A stretch of 61,864 nucleotides of DNA from Isochrysis galbana (Eukaryota; Haptophyta; Isochrysidales; Isochrysidaceae): the NCBI GenBank assembly GCA_018136815.1, contig CM030935.1:6015071-6076934 (forward strand), read 5' to 3'. This document shows, piece after piece, positions 10,230 to 22,694 of this stretch. The notes below the pieces were generated by a model. That model saw only the letters and a list, made by a program, of their open reading frames with translations, was not told where the DNA came from and did not search any database. Position 1 is the first letter of the stretch, and each line of letters starts with the position of its first letter. The position numbers and the translations under genes were made by a program.

Positions 10230-11040
10230 TGGTGCATTTTCGGGTTCTCCACCGCTAGAAACGGAGCCCTGGCGTTCAAGCGACGGCGAAATTGCGCGAC
10301 GGCCGAAATCGTGAGAATTGGGCTGCCATGGCCTGCATGAGCTCGATGTAGCGCAGCTCGACGGGGTTGAGTCCCGGTGAGGCCGAAGAGGTTTGCGGCG
10401 GGGCCGTAGCAGACGGTGGAGAAGGAGAGAGATGAAGAAGGGAGTCGGGCAGTCGGGCAGCAGGCCCGGGGCCTCTCCACAACGAGACGGCTGACTTGGG
10501 GCGACCGAGGCGACCGAGAGGCGTTCGAGCGAGGCATGGTAGCGCTCGTAGGCGGCCTCCGAGTCCGATGGCAGGGGTGGCGGTGCCTCGAGGCATGCGC
10601 GAGAAGAGGGGAGGAATCCTTCCAGAGGATTATCCTCACCCTGGAAAGACTCGGGCTTGGACCTGCCCTCCATGGGCTCCGGCGGCGATGGCGGAGATGA
10701 TGGTGGGGGGACCGCAGAGAGATCAGGAGGCGAGGGAAGGGAGGGCATCATCTCCCCCTGTGAAGGTGGTGGTGGATGACCGTCCGGAGAGGAAGAAGGA
10801 GGCAGGGCAGGCAAGGTGCCCGACTCTGCAGAGGTGGGAGTGACCGCCATTGAGACGTCCAGCGCGGGACGCACCGGGAAGGATTCTACACCTGACGAAT
10901 TGGAGTGGCCCATAGGGCCTGAGGGCAATGAGGAAGGAGGCACGCCGGCGGCAGGCGCGGCGGAGGAGACGGCTTCAGAGGTGCTGACGGGCTGGGCTGA
11001 AGCCCGTCAGCAGAGGAAGGCGGGCAGGCGGGCTTGAGCG
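10230..11040 (-). pseudogene. Degenerate Gag-like retroelement remnant
   Basis: Two overlapping minus-strand frames, one starting MPPSSLPSGPMGH and one containing NPVELRYIELMQAMAAQFSRF, together resemble the Pro/Ser-rich N-terminus of a retrotransposon Gag followed by a helical segment, with the frame shifting between them. A partial second copy of the N-terminal part lies at about 24650-24812. Assignment to Gag rests on composition and the retroelement context, not on a conserved motif. Confidence 0.4.
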
Positions 11041-12600
11041 AGGGCGAGGACGGCGGCGAGAGCGACATCGAGCGAGTAGCGAGAGGCGAGGGTGAGTGTG
11101 AGGAGGGCTGTGATGGCAGGGGCTGGCGAGGCGAGGCGAGATTGTAGGGTCTTAGTGTTACGAGAGCGAGAGCGACGAGAGCGAGAGCGACGACGGATGA
11201 CGACTGACGACAGGACGACGGACAGAGACACCCAGGAAACCACCCCGACTCTCGCCCCACGACTTTCTCACATAACTCGACTGAAATCAAACCCAAACAC
11301 TCCGATCAGACAACGATGGACGACGACCAAAGGGCGATCTGTCGGCGATCTTGTCTGGAACGGGAATCGCACCATAACGGAAACGAGAGGCAATCTTGCT
11401 ACGCAGGATTCCAAGAGACCTACCGAATAAGACGAGAGAAGTGCGATGTGCCTAAGGGGGAGATATGAAGAGGTCGTAAATTAAACCTGATTGCCCCCAG
11501 AAGCAGTTAAAGAAACGCAGGGGAAGATAGCGAATTAAACCTATTTGCGAGGCGCCTAGGAGGAAGAAGGGTGGGGAAACTTCCTTCTCTTTCGAGAGAA
11601 AGAGAGAGGGCGCTCCACAACCCACGATCCCATGCATCCAAGCGAAGCTTTTGACCGAGAACGAGAGAAAGCAAAGAATTATACCGATAAATGCCGAACG
11701 ACGAAGAGAAAAGAGCGAAGCCTAACGAGTGTCGATTCGCGAATGCGACAGCTAGCTAGCTACGTTCTACGTTCCCGCTGCGCCGCAGCAGCCGCACACC
11801 CTTGCTGCTTGCTGCTAGTAGCTAGCAGTCGCGCGGTCGCGCACTCGACCCCTAAGGGCTTGGGGGTACCAAATGAAGGCACAAACGACCTGAGGGGGGG
11901 CGAGGACGAACGAGGGACGAGGGGGGTGGTAAAACGTAAAACCTAAGACCCACCATTTTCCTCGGCAATTTTTGTGGAGGCAGGTGAGCTCCCCAGGAGT
12001 TTTTTCTTGAGCTTCGGAGAACGGTCCAAAAATGCAGCCCCCCCACATATAAGTGGTCAGTAGTAGAAATGTAGAAATCAGTTTGACCACCCACATGCTC
12101 CAAGATTTTTTTTCACGACTCTCGCAACGACTGGCAGCTGAAGTATTAAAATATTACAATTACAATTAAAATCTTCCTGGGGGAGGGGGTAGCAGCAAGC
12201 GTTGGGCGGAGAGAGAGGGGGGGAGCAGAAGAAGAAACGGGCGGCGTGAAGGGAGAAGAGCGGACGGAGCGTGTTGCTCGGCGGCGTTTCATACGTTAGA
12301 ACGCACTTAGATTTATATGACACTGTGTGGTCGACGTGGGAGAGGGAGAGGGGTGGAGTGGGCGTTGAGAGGAGAGAGAGAGAGAGAGATGAAACGTCTG
12401 TGCGCGGCCGGCTATCGTTACACCCCCGCTGAGAGAGAGAGAGAGAGGGAGGGGGGGGGGGGGAGAGGAGAGAGGACCGGGGAGGGGGCGGAAGAAGAGT
12501 AAATAAAGAGAAGAGGAGAGAGAAGAGATGAGAGAGGCAGAGAGGAGGGGCGAGCGGGCGAGGGAGGGAGATCGACATCATCCAGTTTCAGCAGGAAGCA
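11041..12600. other. Non-coding region with retroelement-leader-like fragments
   Basis: No gene recognised. About 11470-11560 contains AATTAAACCT twice, like the AATTAAACCC edge of the retroelement leader at 52896-52908. About 11866-11893 carries the GGTACCAAATGAAGGC tag seen repeatedly at 27-29 kb. At 11733-11752 is a TGTCGCATTCGCGAATCGAC-like end motif shared with the foldback element. Confidence 0.4.
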
Positions 12601-12601
12601 C

Positions 12602-12736
<135 letters not shown>

Positions 12737-12883
12737 GCTGCTGGGTTCTGATCGGAGGATCCCCGAAGAGCCCCTGCTCGCCGACGCCAAGGCCCCCCCT
12801 TCCCCCCAAGCACCCTCCACCCGCGCCCAGGACGCGCAGAGGCCGACGTCGCGACCCCCCTTCTCCACTCCGACCGCACCGCC

Positions 12884-13838
12884 ATGTCCACCTTCGGCCA
12901 CCAGCCCACCCAGAGGGAGAAGTTTGCTCTGAGCCGAGAGGAGCGGCACACTCAGTGGCCCGGTGTGAGCACCCTCTCGCGTACAGGCAACTCTAAGGGG
13001 GTGTACAAGCGGAATGGGGAGTGCATTGCGGTGCCCTTCAGCACGCAGACCAAATCGTACGCCGCCCTCGAGCGGGGAGGCAGCTCGGGCAAGATGACCA
13101 GGTGAGACTGAGATGGATGCGGCGGCACCAGGCGCTCTCTGCGCGCCAGACAGACATCCAGAGCACGCCGCTCGCGCCACGGCGGGGGTTCGAGCTGCGG
13201 CGCCACAGGGGAGTGCGTGGGTCCTCCTGCGGCCTGGCCCCGCCACCCGCCTCTCGCCCCATCACTACCAGCGTCTGGCTGCCTCTGCTCGCCCCTAACA
13301 CGCTTGTGCTCATGCCCCATGCACAGCACATACAAGGAGTCGTTCGTGGACCCGACAAAGACGCAGGAGCGGCTGACACCGTACCATTGGAATGCGCCGC
13401 GCTCTCGCCTCGACTACGTCAAGAGCGACGCCATCCCTTACCGCCGCTTCTGTAAGCCGCGCAACACGATGAGCTACGAGTGAGTGCATCCCTCACAGTC
13501 GCACTGCTCCTTCGTGCCCACCACGTGCGCCGCGAGGGCGTTTTGACCGAGCACCCACCCCTCGATTCCCGTCTGCCCCTTTTCGCAGCCCCAAAATGTC
13601 CCAGGCGCCAGGCTATGAACAGTTCCGCACGACCAACATGAACTACTACTCGTACCCGAAGGAGTTTATCGAGTGGCACCCGGGCATAGTGGTGCGCATG
13701 CCCCCTGAGCGCACCCAACTGCGCCCTCGCTGTGTTCGCCCCGTTCTATGGCTCGTGCGCCTGCTGACGCGCCGCCTTGCCCATGCTGCGCAGTCGTCCG
13801 CCAGCAAATTGCAGCATAAGAAGCAGCAGAACTCTTGA
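12884..13838 (+). CDS. Small ciliary/flagellar-associated-type protein (probable axonemal microtubule-associated)
   Basis: Four exons fit in phase: 12884-13101, 13327-13479, 13589-13691 and 13794-13838, giving 172 aa. Donors are GTGAGA, GTGAGT and GTGCGC. The third intron (102 bp) is in frame and stop-free, so retention would give a 206-aa form. The protein is short, basic and aromatic, with the spaced motifs seen in axonemal inner-lumen proteins: [54 protein letters not shown] and [14 protein letters not shown]. Proline/tyrosine-spaced repeats of this sort are typical of microtubule inner proteins, but I cannot name the orthologue. The ATG was taken because it precedes the conserved-looking block and follows the GA microsatellite. 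Confidence 0.7.
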
Positions 13839-15880
13839 GCTCGTCGCCGCTCGCTGGGCGGGACGATGGCATATCCATATGCGAGGGGAGGGGTGGCTGA
13901 AGGAGGACGAGAGAAGGAACAGATGGCGATGGCTAAGGAGCGCGTGGTGCAACGCAGGGCAGTCCGAGAGCTAGATGTGGTTGAGATGGCAGTGGCCTGC
14001 TGACTCCCCACCCTTACCAATGTTGGTATTTGTAGCATTTGTGCTGGGTCTCGCCACGTCGCCTCGCTTCCTTTCATGTGTATGTGTGGGTCGTCGCGTT
14101 GCTGTCTATACTTTGCACCTGTGGTTAGTCAAATGTTGGTACCGGCTCCCTAGTCCGATTCTGTAGCGTGGCTAGCGCGCGTTTGGTGTGGTGTTCATTG
14201 TTCGCTACATGCCCATGTACCATGTAAGCCTCGGAACTAACTTTATAGTTGGTTGCGATGGAGCGCGCCGCCGAGCCCCTCCTCTCTTTCGGGTCCCCCG
14301 CCGAGGGCGGCCCCCCTGCCCCCACGGACCAGTCGCTAGCGAAGCGACCGCGTCCACCCTCGGAAATAAAATAAAATAATTAATGTTATATCCTAGCCAA
14401 AGCCAACCCCACTAGCCACTAGCTGATCGGACACAACTTTTCCGTCCCGGAATCTCGCCATGCCTGACGAGTCAGGTGTCCGAGTGCTACCGAGGGGAGG
14501 GGGCACTGCCCCCTCCCCTCGATATTTGTCCTCCCCCCTGTGGTTGGAGGGCTTCTGTGAGGTGTGAGCTGTGGCTATGTGGCTATGTCATGCTATGTGT
14601 GTGTTGAGGTGAGACTGTAGCAAGTTGTTCCGTACGGAGGGGATGTGGGGCGCGGCGTCGCGACGCGTGACGTGGGGCAACGTGAGGAGCGGCGTCGCAG
14701 GCCGGTGGACTGGCCTCAGGGGGTCGCTCCTCGGAGCGAGACGGCATGGAGGGCAAGGGGTCAGACGGGGACACGGAGCGCGCACAGACCAGAGACTGAG
14801 CAAAAGACAAAGACATGGGGAGAAGACGTGGGAACGGGAGGACACACAAGGAAACGAGGGCGGAAACAAACAAACGTAACCGAGGCGGGAGGTGGGAGGG
14901 GGAAATGAACGGGGGAGGAGAACGCGGAAGGGGGGAAGGGGGGGGGCGGCGGTCTCCGAGGGGAACGTGAGGGACAGGGGGGGAAAGGAAACAAGGAAGG
15001 GGCCGCGCGCGGAGACATGAAGGGAAAGGAAGGGATGCGGGATCCGCGGGAATGAACACCGGAACACCGGGGGGTATCGAGAGGGAGAGGGAAGCCGACG
15101 GAGCGGGGCGGGTCGGCGAAAGGAGGACAACCTAAAGATAGAACGGGCATCGAGAAGAGAGAGGGAGCCGGCGGAGCAGGACGGGTCGGCGAAGGTGGGC
15201 CCGCGACCTAAAATTAGGACGAGGCGGGCATGTTGTTCCCCCCCCTACCCGCAACATCCCCAGTGCACGCACCGACCCCGCGCACCCCAGCACGTCCTCT
15301 CCTCGAGTCCACGCTGGGGGAAAACCCCTTTCGGGTAAAAACAACGCAGGGGGGGTGGGGGGCACTCGTGAAAGGGAGCCCAGAAGCGCTAATAATCACT
15401 CCTCGCCGAAGCGAGTGGCCGCGGCGAGCCGCGGCCCTTCCCTCCTGGTTCGGGTGCCCCCGTCTTCTCTTACCTAAATAGGGCGAGAAGCGAGAAGACA
15501 TGTTAACGCCGGAGGGGACGCAATGAGAAAAAAGAAGGAGAAGACGCGAAACTCGCGGACACTCGGCACGTGAGGGCACGCAACAAACGTGGGGATGTTG
15601 TATTCCTGCCCATCTGAAGGCTGTAGGCATGAATATTCGTGTAAGGTGCGCGCTCACAATTACAATTGAACAGTTCCCCGTGTTGCCACTGACGCACAAG
15701 ACACACAGATTCGGATTCCCCATGGTCTCAAGTCCAGGTTTGCAGATTTTGGTCTCGAAATTTGCGATTCGAATTTTGTTTTTGCTGTTACTTTAATTGT
15801 TGGCTCGTTTAAGGTAATAAACCGGCATGACTTCGACTTCTCGTTCTGCAGTCGCTCTGCGAGACTCTCTCTCTCTCTCT
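13839..15880. other. Intergenic, no supported gene
   Basis: About 2 kb downstream of the ciliary-type gene. It contains AT-poor unique sequence, short G/A-rich or C-rich runs and low-complexity frames, but no domain, exon chain or clear terminal repeat. Confidence 0.5.
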
Positions 15881-15888
15881 CTCCGTCC

Positions 15889-16507
15889 TCAACTAAGTTT
15901 ATACTTGGTTCGCCCATGGGGGGGCACGAGCCCCCCCCTCTCTCCACTCCTCCCCTGCCGTGGGGGAGGAACCACCCATCCTCCTGGCATGCCTGATGGC
16001 TTGCCAGGAGGCCACTGCCCTGCTGACCCACTCTCTCCCCGACAGGCTCGCCTGATTCGCGCGTCCTGGCCCCTCGTGGCCAGCCCATCGCTCCAACCCC
16101 CCCTCCCCCCCTGTTCGACAGGCAGACAGGTGCAGAGTGGGGGCCCCTGAGGCCCGGGAGCGCCAGCGAGGGAGAGGCAGGGGAGACCAGGGCCCAGCCC
16201 CAGCCTCCTCTGCCCCCTGAACTGGCCTCCAGGAGCCTCCAGGAGTCGCCAGAGGCAGCTGCAGGCCTGTCGCAGGCGCGCCATCGCGCGTGCCTGCAGG
16301 AGAGGGGAGAGAGAGCGCGGAGAAGGGGGTGGGCGGAGCGAGGGCTCCGCTCACCGGAAAATATGTAAGTCCCGCACCTGTTTACAGGAGAAGTCGGGAC
16401 TGAGGACGCCGCCAGCCCGGTAGGCATAGGAGGAAGAGGGGAACGGATCACCGGGGGGGGGCGCGGGCCACCGACCATATCTAAGCCCTTTTCCCCTATC
16501 CCCCTAG
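15889..16507 (+). mobile_element. Repeat R1, full-length copy 1
   Basis: Nearly identical to 51376-52007 in direct orientation. Starts with the near-palindrome AACTAAGTTTATACTTGGTT and a hairpin GGGGGGGC-ACGA-GCCCCCCC. Contains a two-step inverted structure at about 16365-16402 (AGTCCCG...CGGGACT enclosing CCTGTTTACAGG) and ends CCCCTATCCCCCTAG followed by T. No protein is encoded. The TC start (in two of three copies) and CTAGT end recall Helitron termini, but a 3' hairpin is not obvious. Confidence 0.75.
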
Positions 16508-16765
16508 TAGTGCACGGGGGGAGTCGCCTGATGGCGGGGGGGAAAGGGCCGGGAGAGAGGGGGTGTAGAAAGTTTTGCTGCGTGAGTAGAAAGTAGAGGG
16601 TCCACGGCCGCGTGTGCGGTGAGACTATTAAGAAGTTAATTAATCTCTCTCTCTCCGTCCGCCTCTCCTCGGCCGACGGCAGGAAGATTCGTCCAAAACA
16701 TTCTCCGGTCCCAAAATATCTCGTGGGGGTCTCTCCGCGCTCCGCGAGCGACCGTTAGTGTTAGC

Positions 16766-18022
16766 GTGCCTTGTGTGGCATTCCCCCCTAGGTATCTTTT
16801 AATCATCTTGTCATGGCGTAGCGCGATGGCGGCGCGGCGCGCCGCTCTCACACCGCCGCCGGGGCTCGCGCTGCGGACTCCCGGCGATAGTGAAGAACCC
16901 GTACTTGCACCTCCTCGAGACGACCGTCCTTTCCTCGTTAAGACCGACGGTGCTAGCAAGCTCGGCATCGCCGGCATCCTCGCACAGAAGGACGACGAAG
17001 GGAGAGAGCGCGTCGTTGCATACTACGGTCGTAGTTTGAGTTCGGCTGAGCGCCATTGGACAGTCACTGAAATCGAACTTCTAGCAGCGCTAGAATCGAT
17101 CCGAAATTGGAGGCCTTATCTCTGGGGTCGCCACTTCACCCTCGTCGTAGACCATTCAGCTTTGCGCTGGCTTCACACGATGAAGGATCAAGTCACCGGT
17201 GCTCCAGCCTCGCGCCTCATGCGATGGGTCCTAAAGCTAGCCGAATATCGATTCGACGTCGTGCACAAACCTGGAGTCACTCATTGGGACGCCGACGGCT
17301 TATCCCGCTTAGTTGCTCTCGAGCCCGATCACGATCCTCTCCATCTCGAGGAGAGTGACGCCCATTCTTTCGATTCTTCTGAAATTCCCGACATAGTTGC
17401 CGCCGCGATTACTTCATCCACCCTCACCGCTCGCCGCCAACAAGCAAACGATAGGCTCGCTCGTCAAGCATCGGAATCTTCGGAGTCGATTACCTCCTCG
17501 TATCTCGATGTGGGCGTGCCTCATGCCGACGAATTGCGTCAAGCGCTCTCTACCGACGAGTTCGCTAGCTCGATCCTTTCTGAACTCGAGTCGACCCTTC
17601 CGAAAGCTCACGGTTCGATCACCGCCGATCTAGTCTCTGACTCTGGCTCGTCGTCGAAAAAGAGATCCCGATTCCTCCTTCGCGATGGCCTACTTTACTA
17701 CCGTTCGTCAGAGGCGGAAGAGGCTCCTCTTCGTTTATATATTCCGGAGTCCCTTCGTGACACATACCTCCGCGCCTACCATGACCACCTTGGTCACCCA
17801 GGTGCGACAAGGATGTCTACCCTACTCCGTTCTCGAGTGTTCTGGCCGGGCTTGTCCGCCTCTGTATCGGAATACGTTCGAGAGTGCCATGAGTGCACTC
17901 TTGGCAAACCGCTACCGCGACCGCTCGCCCATCCTTCCGGTCTTTCCATCGGATCCTATCCTTTCGACGTCGTCTATTGCGATATTCTTTCGATCCTCTG
18001 TCGCATGTCTGCGCGTTGCTGA
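16766..18022 (+). pseudogene. Ty3/gypsy RNase H and integrase N-terminus, truncated
   Basis: A 418-codon frame with the end of a polyprotein. The RNase H part starts around FLVKTDGASKLGIAGILAQK and includes YYGRSLSSAE, VTEIELLA and VVDHSALRWL, ending near VTHWDADGLSR. It is followed by the integrase zinc-binding HHCC domain (AYHDHLGHPGATRM...FWPGLSASVSEYVRECHEC). The frame stops just after PFDVVYCDIL, where the catalytic core should begin, and enters unrelated sequence, so the copy is dead. A second fragment, at about 49250-49400, starts at this same motif and continues further into the core. Confidence 0.9.
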
Positions 18023-18175
18023 GTTGCCCTGGTGCCGACGCCTGGCCGTCCGTCCAGGTGTGGTTAGTTTTCGCCCCGTTTGGGTTAGTTTGTGTGGCTC
18101 TGTGTCTTCGAGCTTTTTGTAGCAACTTCGTCGAGTCCCACCGTGTTCCCAAGCGAGTCCCCCCCGAGTTCCCGA

Positions 18176-19043
18176 CAGTGATGGGACGTCAGGCTGATAT
18201 CAGGTCCTGATACCATGATAACAGGTCCTCTGGAGCTGACGACCTGATAGCAGGTATCAGGTAGGGGGCAAAAACAAAACTCATACCGACGGACAAAAAC
18301 AAAACTCCGTACGCACGCACGAGAGGACGCAGCAGGCGCGCGGAGAGTCCCGGTCACGGTTCGCTCCCTCTCTCCTTCCTCCCGCTCCTCCCTCCCTTGC
18401 CTCTCTCCCTCCCTTGCCCGTCCCCTCCCTCCCTCCTTCACATCCCTCACCCCCTCGCCGCCCGCGCCTGCCTCGCCTTTCTCGCATCCCTCGTCCCACT
18501 CCCAACTCGTCTCACTGTCTTCCTAGCCGCCTGCTCACTCCCTCGCTCCCTCGCTTACTCCCTCGCTGCCTTGATCACTCCCTCGCGTGCTCGCTCGCTC
18601 CTTCCCTCTCTCCTTCCCTCACCTGCCTCTCCTCCCTCCCCTCTCTTGCCCGCTCCTAGACCGCTCCCTCCCTCCCTCCCCGAGTCAAATGGCGATGCCG
18701 CCTGGCGATGCCGCACGGCGCCCTGGCCACGGCCACAGTCTGGGGAACGGTGGAGGCGGACGGACTCGAGGGCAATGCTTTCGAGTGGTCTGCCGTCGGG
18801 GAGATCCGGCCGCGCGAAAGTCGTGCGCGGTAATTGAGGCCATTTCTATGTACGTATACTAGTACTCGTAAGTCGGCTGATGTGCGGTTAGATTTTGATT
18901 GTTGTCATAAGTTAGAAGTGTTACATACTGACAATAACGTACGTACTAAGATTATACTACCTTATATCAGGCTGATATCAGGTCTGATATCAGGTATCAG
19001 GTTGGCGAAACCTGATGACCTGATACCTGACGTCCCATCACTG
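18176..19043. mobile_element. Complete hAT-like non-autonomous DNA transposon with 8-bp TSD
   Basis: An 868-bp element bounded by perfect 18-bp inverted repeats, CAGTGATGGGACGTCAGG at 18176-18193 and its complement at 19026-19043. The 8-bp direct repeat GTTCCCGA flanks it (18168-18175 and 19044-19051). Sub-terminal CTGATATCAGG/CAGGTATCAGG repeats occur near both ends, as expected for transposase-binding sites. CAGTG termini and 8-bp duplications are hallmarks of hAT elements. The centre is CT-rich with no transposase, so it needs one in trans. Confidence 0.92.
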
Positions 19044-19051
19044 GTTCCCGA

Positions 19052-19940
19052 GTCTATACCCCGAGTCAACGAGTCAATACAAGTCAAGCACGCGCCTGAG
19101 CCACCCCCAGTCGCCTGCCACCACCTCCCACAAGCCTCCTTCCACACTTCCGCGCCCTCCGTGCGTCGTACGTCGTGCGTCGATCACCATGCCCGTAGTC
19201 ACCCCCGAGGAAAGCTCCATGAGCTCCCATCAAGAACCGCATTCCGCGCTAGCTGCCGGCGCGCCCTCGCAGGCAATCTCCAAGAGTGAGATGAGCCTTG
19301 CTCTGACAGGGGAAAGGGAGGAGGTGGAGGGAGGGGATGTAAGGGCGGTGTCGTAGCAGTCACAGGGAATCTAGACCTCGTAGGCGAGTAGCCCAGAATC
19401 TTCAGATGTTTTTTTACAACAAAACACGCTCGTCCCAACACGGGGCATCTCGCCCCTCCCGCCGGCGCAGGTGCGGGGCACCTTCTCTACTTTCTACTGT
19501 TCTCCTTAGCCCCTCCGCCCGCCGAGTGGCGACGGGGATCGCGCGCTCTCAGACGACCACCCGTTACCCCCCCCCCAGCGGTATTCCATGCACTTCTTCA
19601 CTGTAAACTTGCGCTTTCATCACATATCCCTATCCCCTTCTCTCGTCGCCTTCTACGTAGGCGTCCCTCTCTTCTCGGGGCGCCACACACGCGTGCTTCA
19701 CCCAAACTACTCCGTTTATCTATAGTACGAGTCGGGCTTTCCGACGATTTTGTCGTCAGCTGCGCCGCACGCACACGCCACACAATCGCATTGTTTTCTT
19801 TCCCTCCTCCTCCTTCTTCTATCTCTCTTTCTCCTCACCCAACTCAGAAAAGAGCAGTCGAGCTCCTCTCTACTCCGAGAACCGAGCAACCACATCAAAC
19901 AACCTAATATAAAACACACTTCTAATAAACGGCACGAATC

Positions 19941-19982
<42 letters not shown>

Positions 19983-20166
19983 GTGCCCAGAGAAGAGGGC
20001 GCGCCGGTGCGTGGCCACCCAGCTTGAGGGAGTAGTTTATGTGAGAAAAAAGTGTATATAGCAAAAGAAACGGGGTCAAGGCTGAACCCCTCGCCTCTCA
20101 CCGCCTCTCGCCGCGCACGCTCTCTCTCTCGTCCTCCCCCCCCCCCCTCCCCTCCCCCCTTGCTCC
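19052..20166. other. Non-coding upstream region of the desaturase-SDR gene
   Basis: No gene recognised. A (CT)n microsatellite of about 36 bp lies at 19945-19981, and a CT/CCC-rich stretch at about 20120-20160 precedes the start codon; pyrimidine-rich tracts of this sort sit upstream of several genes in the window. Confidence 0.5.
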
Positions 20167-22694
20167 ATGGAGCTCCCCACCGAGCCCCGCGCAGCCGCGC
20201 TGCTTGCGTTGCGGTGTGTCGGCCAGTTCTTTGGCTACCACGTGCTCGGCACCTTCCTCTTCGACCTTGTCCACACGCTAGCTCATGTGCTCCCACGCAA
20301 GAGTCCGCTCAGCAGGTAGAACTCTCTCTCTCTCCCCCTCCCTCCCTCCCTCCTCTCTCTTCTCTCTCTGCTCTGCTCTGCTCTCTCACTCCTTTCCTCC
20401 CCCTCCCTCCCTTCCCCTCCCTCCCCTCCCCTCCCCCTCGCACCTCCCAGCTTTCTCTGTCTCCTGTTCTTCCCTCCCTCCCTCCCTCCCGCTCTCCACC
20501 TTCCTTCTCCACCTTATCCTACCTCGTCCCTCCCTCCCTCCCTCCTTCCTTCCCCCTTTCTCTTTTCTCTATCTTCTTTCTCCTCTCCCAGCCTTCCCTG
20601 ACACCGTGCCATATCCTCACACCTCGCCATCCTCTGCGGAATGAGCTCTCCCTGGGGCTACTCACTTGTGCGAAACCACTCAGCTGGTGGAAAGTGTACC
20701 TTACCGCTCTGCCCCCCGCCCCTTCTCCCCGTCTCCTCCCCCTTATCTCCTTCTTCCCTCTCCCCCTCCTCTTTCCTTTGCCCTCCTTGAGCCCTTTCCC
20801 TCTTCCCTCCTCCCCATTCTCTCCTCTTCATCGTCTCCGTCTGCCGTCTCCCCATCTCCTGTCTACCATGCCCCCTCCTTCCATTCCCTTTACCAGTCTC
20901 CCTCCCCCCCCCCATACTGCCCCCTCCTTGCTCTCCTTCTCCAAGCCGTCCGCAGCGAACCCCTTTGCCTCGCTCTGCCTCTCGCCAGTTCATCCTCCAC
21001 CCCATATCCTCCGAGGGACTGCTCTACAGAATACAAACGTCTCTCGCCCCTCTTCCCCTTTACCACACTTCCCTCATGCACTTCTCAACGCCCATCATGA
21101 TACTCCATCCGGCAAGCTCCAGTTCGAGTTTCGGAAGGGGGCTTCCGTTCAGCTCGGCCCTTGCCCATCGGAAGTTTGTTGGAACTTTGATCCCTTATCA
21201 CTGACACATGCGTCCATCTCAAACGTCCCTATTTTTCCCCTCGGCTTCCTCCCTTGCCTCACCCACTCCACAAGCCTCAGCGCGGCCCCTACCCTTATCG
21301 ATTCCGCTCGCTTCACGCCCACTCGCTTGCGGATGCTAGCACGTCAACAACGCTTCCCCCTCTTCTCCACTGCGCACCCAGCAACTCTTCTTTCCAAACC
21401 GCCAGTTCCTGGCAGGCTCTCCCGCGGACTTCCGCTCCAGCTCAAGCTGCAGACGGGCCTTTAGTACCATCGTTGAGCGGCTCACACTCGCCCTGCACGC
21501 TGATACGCAGGTGGCACCACTTCCACCACAAATTCCAGGGGGCGAACCTCAAGATCTTGTCCCAATTCGAGGCCGAGAATCTCAAGTACCACCTTGTGCC
21601 GGAGTGGCTCACCTCGCTCATCCCCGCCGCAGCAGCAGTGGCCTACACCCCGCCATACTCGTGGGCGCAGGCGACGGCGGCCACCTTCCTGGTCGTGCGG
21701 TCCATCATCTTTGTGGTGGCGGGTATCATCATGCGGGGGAGGGACTCCAACCACGTCGAGCTCGAGCGGGTGGAGGTATGCAAGAATTGGCTCTTCGTGG
21801 GCACCCACTACCACGCTCTCCATCATGTTTTCCCCGGCCAGTATATGTCCTCCGTCGTCAAGCTGCTTGACTACATAATGGGTACCGCTGCGCCGCTCCA
21901 CGCCGGCCGCCGCTTCATCGTCACGGGCGCGGGCGGGGCGCTGGGCAGCGCGTTTGTTAAGAAGTTGACCGAGGAAGGCGCCACCGTTGACACGCTCAAG
22001 TATGGCCGCGACTACGCGCGGGATGGCGAAGACCTCGAGCGCTTCGCGTTTCACGACAAGTACCCCAAGCTCGACATGCTTCTCGGCGACTGCGATGTGC
22101 TCGTCTTATGCCATGGCGTCAAGAGCGATAACATGGAAGAGTGCGTGCGCGGCAACTGCACCTCGCAGCTCGCGCTCATCGAGCGCTACCTTCGCTGCCA
22201 CGAGGCCGCGCGCAAGCCGAACAACGTCATGTATCCCGAGGTGCGCTCAGCTCGGTCGAGCGCTCTCACGCACCACGCCACTCCCAACCCTACCTACCTA
22301 TGCAGCCGCCCCCGCCCGTTCGCCGCCTATTATCGCCCTTCTTTCTGCGCCCATGCAGGTTTGGTGCGTCGGCTCCGAGGCCGAGTTCCATCCGCTCATC
22401 CCGTCCGAGATTGTCTGCTATGGCAAGTCAAAGCGGCAGATGATGCGGCACGCGGCCGCATACATGCAGCGGCGTGACGTCATGTACCGGCACATTGTGC
22501 CCGCAGCGTTCCAATCCAAGATGGGGCCTGGCCTCGTCTCGGCGGACTGGATGGTGCGCGTCTCCCTCTGGTTCATTTCGCGCGGCGCGCAGTTTGTGCC
22601 TGCCTCCTACACCCCCTTCGCCTACCTGCACTGGTTCAAGATGATGTTTGTGCAGCATGCATGCGCGGCCGATACGCTCGCCAAGACTAAGTGA
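20167..22694 (+). CDS. Fatty-acid hydroxylase/sterol desaturase-SDR fusion protein
   Basis: Three exons (20167-20315, 21511-22240, 22359-22694) give 404 aa. The N-terminal half has three His clusters of the di-iron hydroxylase/sterol desaturase superfamily: HTLAH (36-40), HHFHH (52-56) and HALHH (151-155), with hydrophobic segments between. The C-terminal half is a short-chain dehydrogenase: TGAGGALG nucleotide motif (about 188-195), a serine at about 299 and the catalytic YGKSK (Tyr314, Lys318). The architecture matches proteins annotated in cyanobacteria as bifunctional sterol desaturase/short-chain dehydrogenase, so plastid ancestry or gene transfer is possible. A membrane lipid or sterol substrate is expected but unproven. 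Intron 1 (1195 bp) is CT-rich and falls exactly inside the second His box; intron 2 has a GTGCGC donor. The start ATG precedes the first His box with no alternative. Confidence 0.88.

Noticed and set aside
10900..11060. A plus-strand gene over the gag-like remnant
   Set aside because: Plus-strand frames here are Arg/Gly-rich complements of the Pro/Ser-rich minus strand and lack any domain.
15889..16507. R1 called confidently as a Helitron
   Set aside because: The CTAGT end fits, but the TC start is not in every copy, no clear 3' hairpin was found and no Rep/helicase is nearby.
20052..21464. 470-aa Pro/Ser/Leu-rich plus-strand frame
   Set aside because: It covers the CT-rich first intron of the desaturase-SDR gene; exon 1 uses a different frame and splicing across it keeps all the His boxes in phase.
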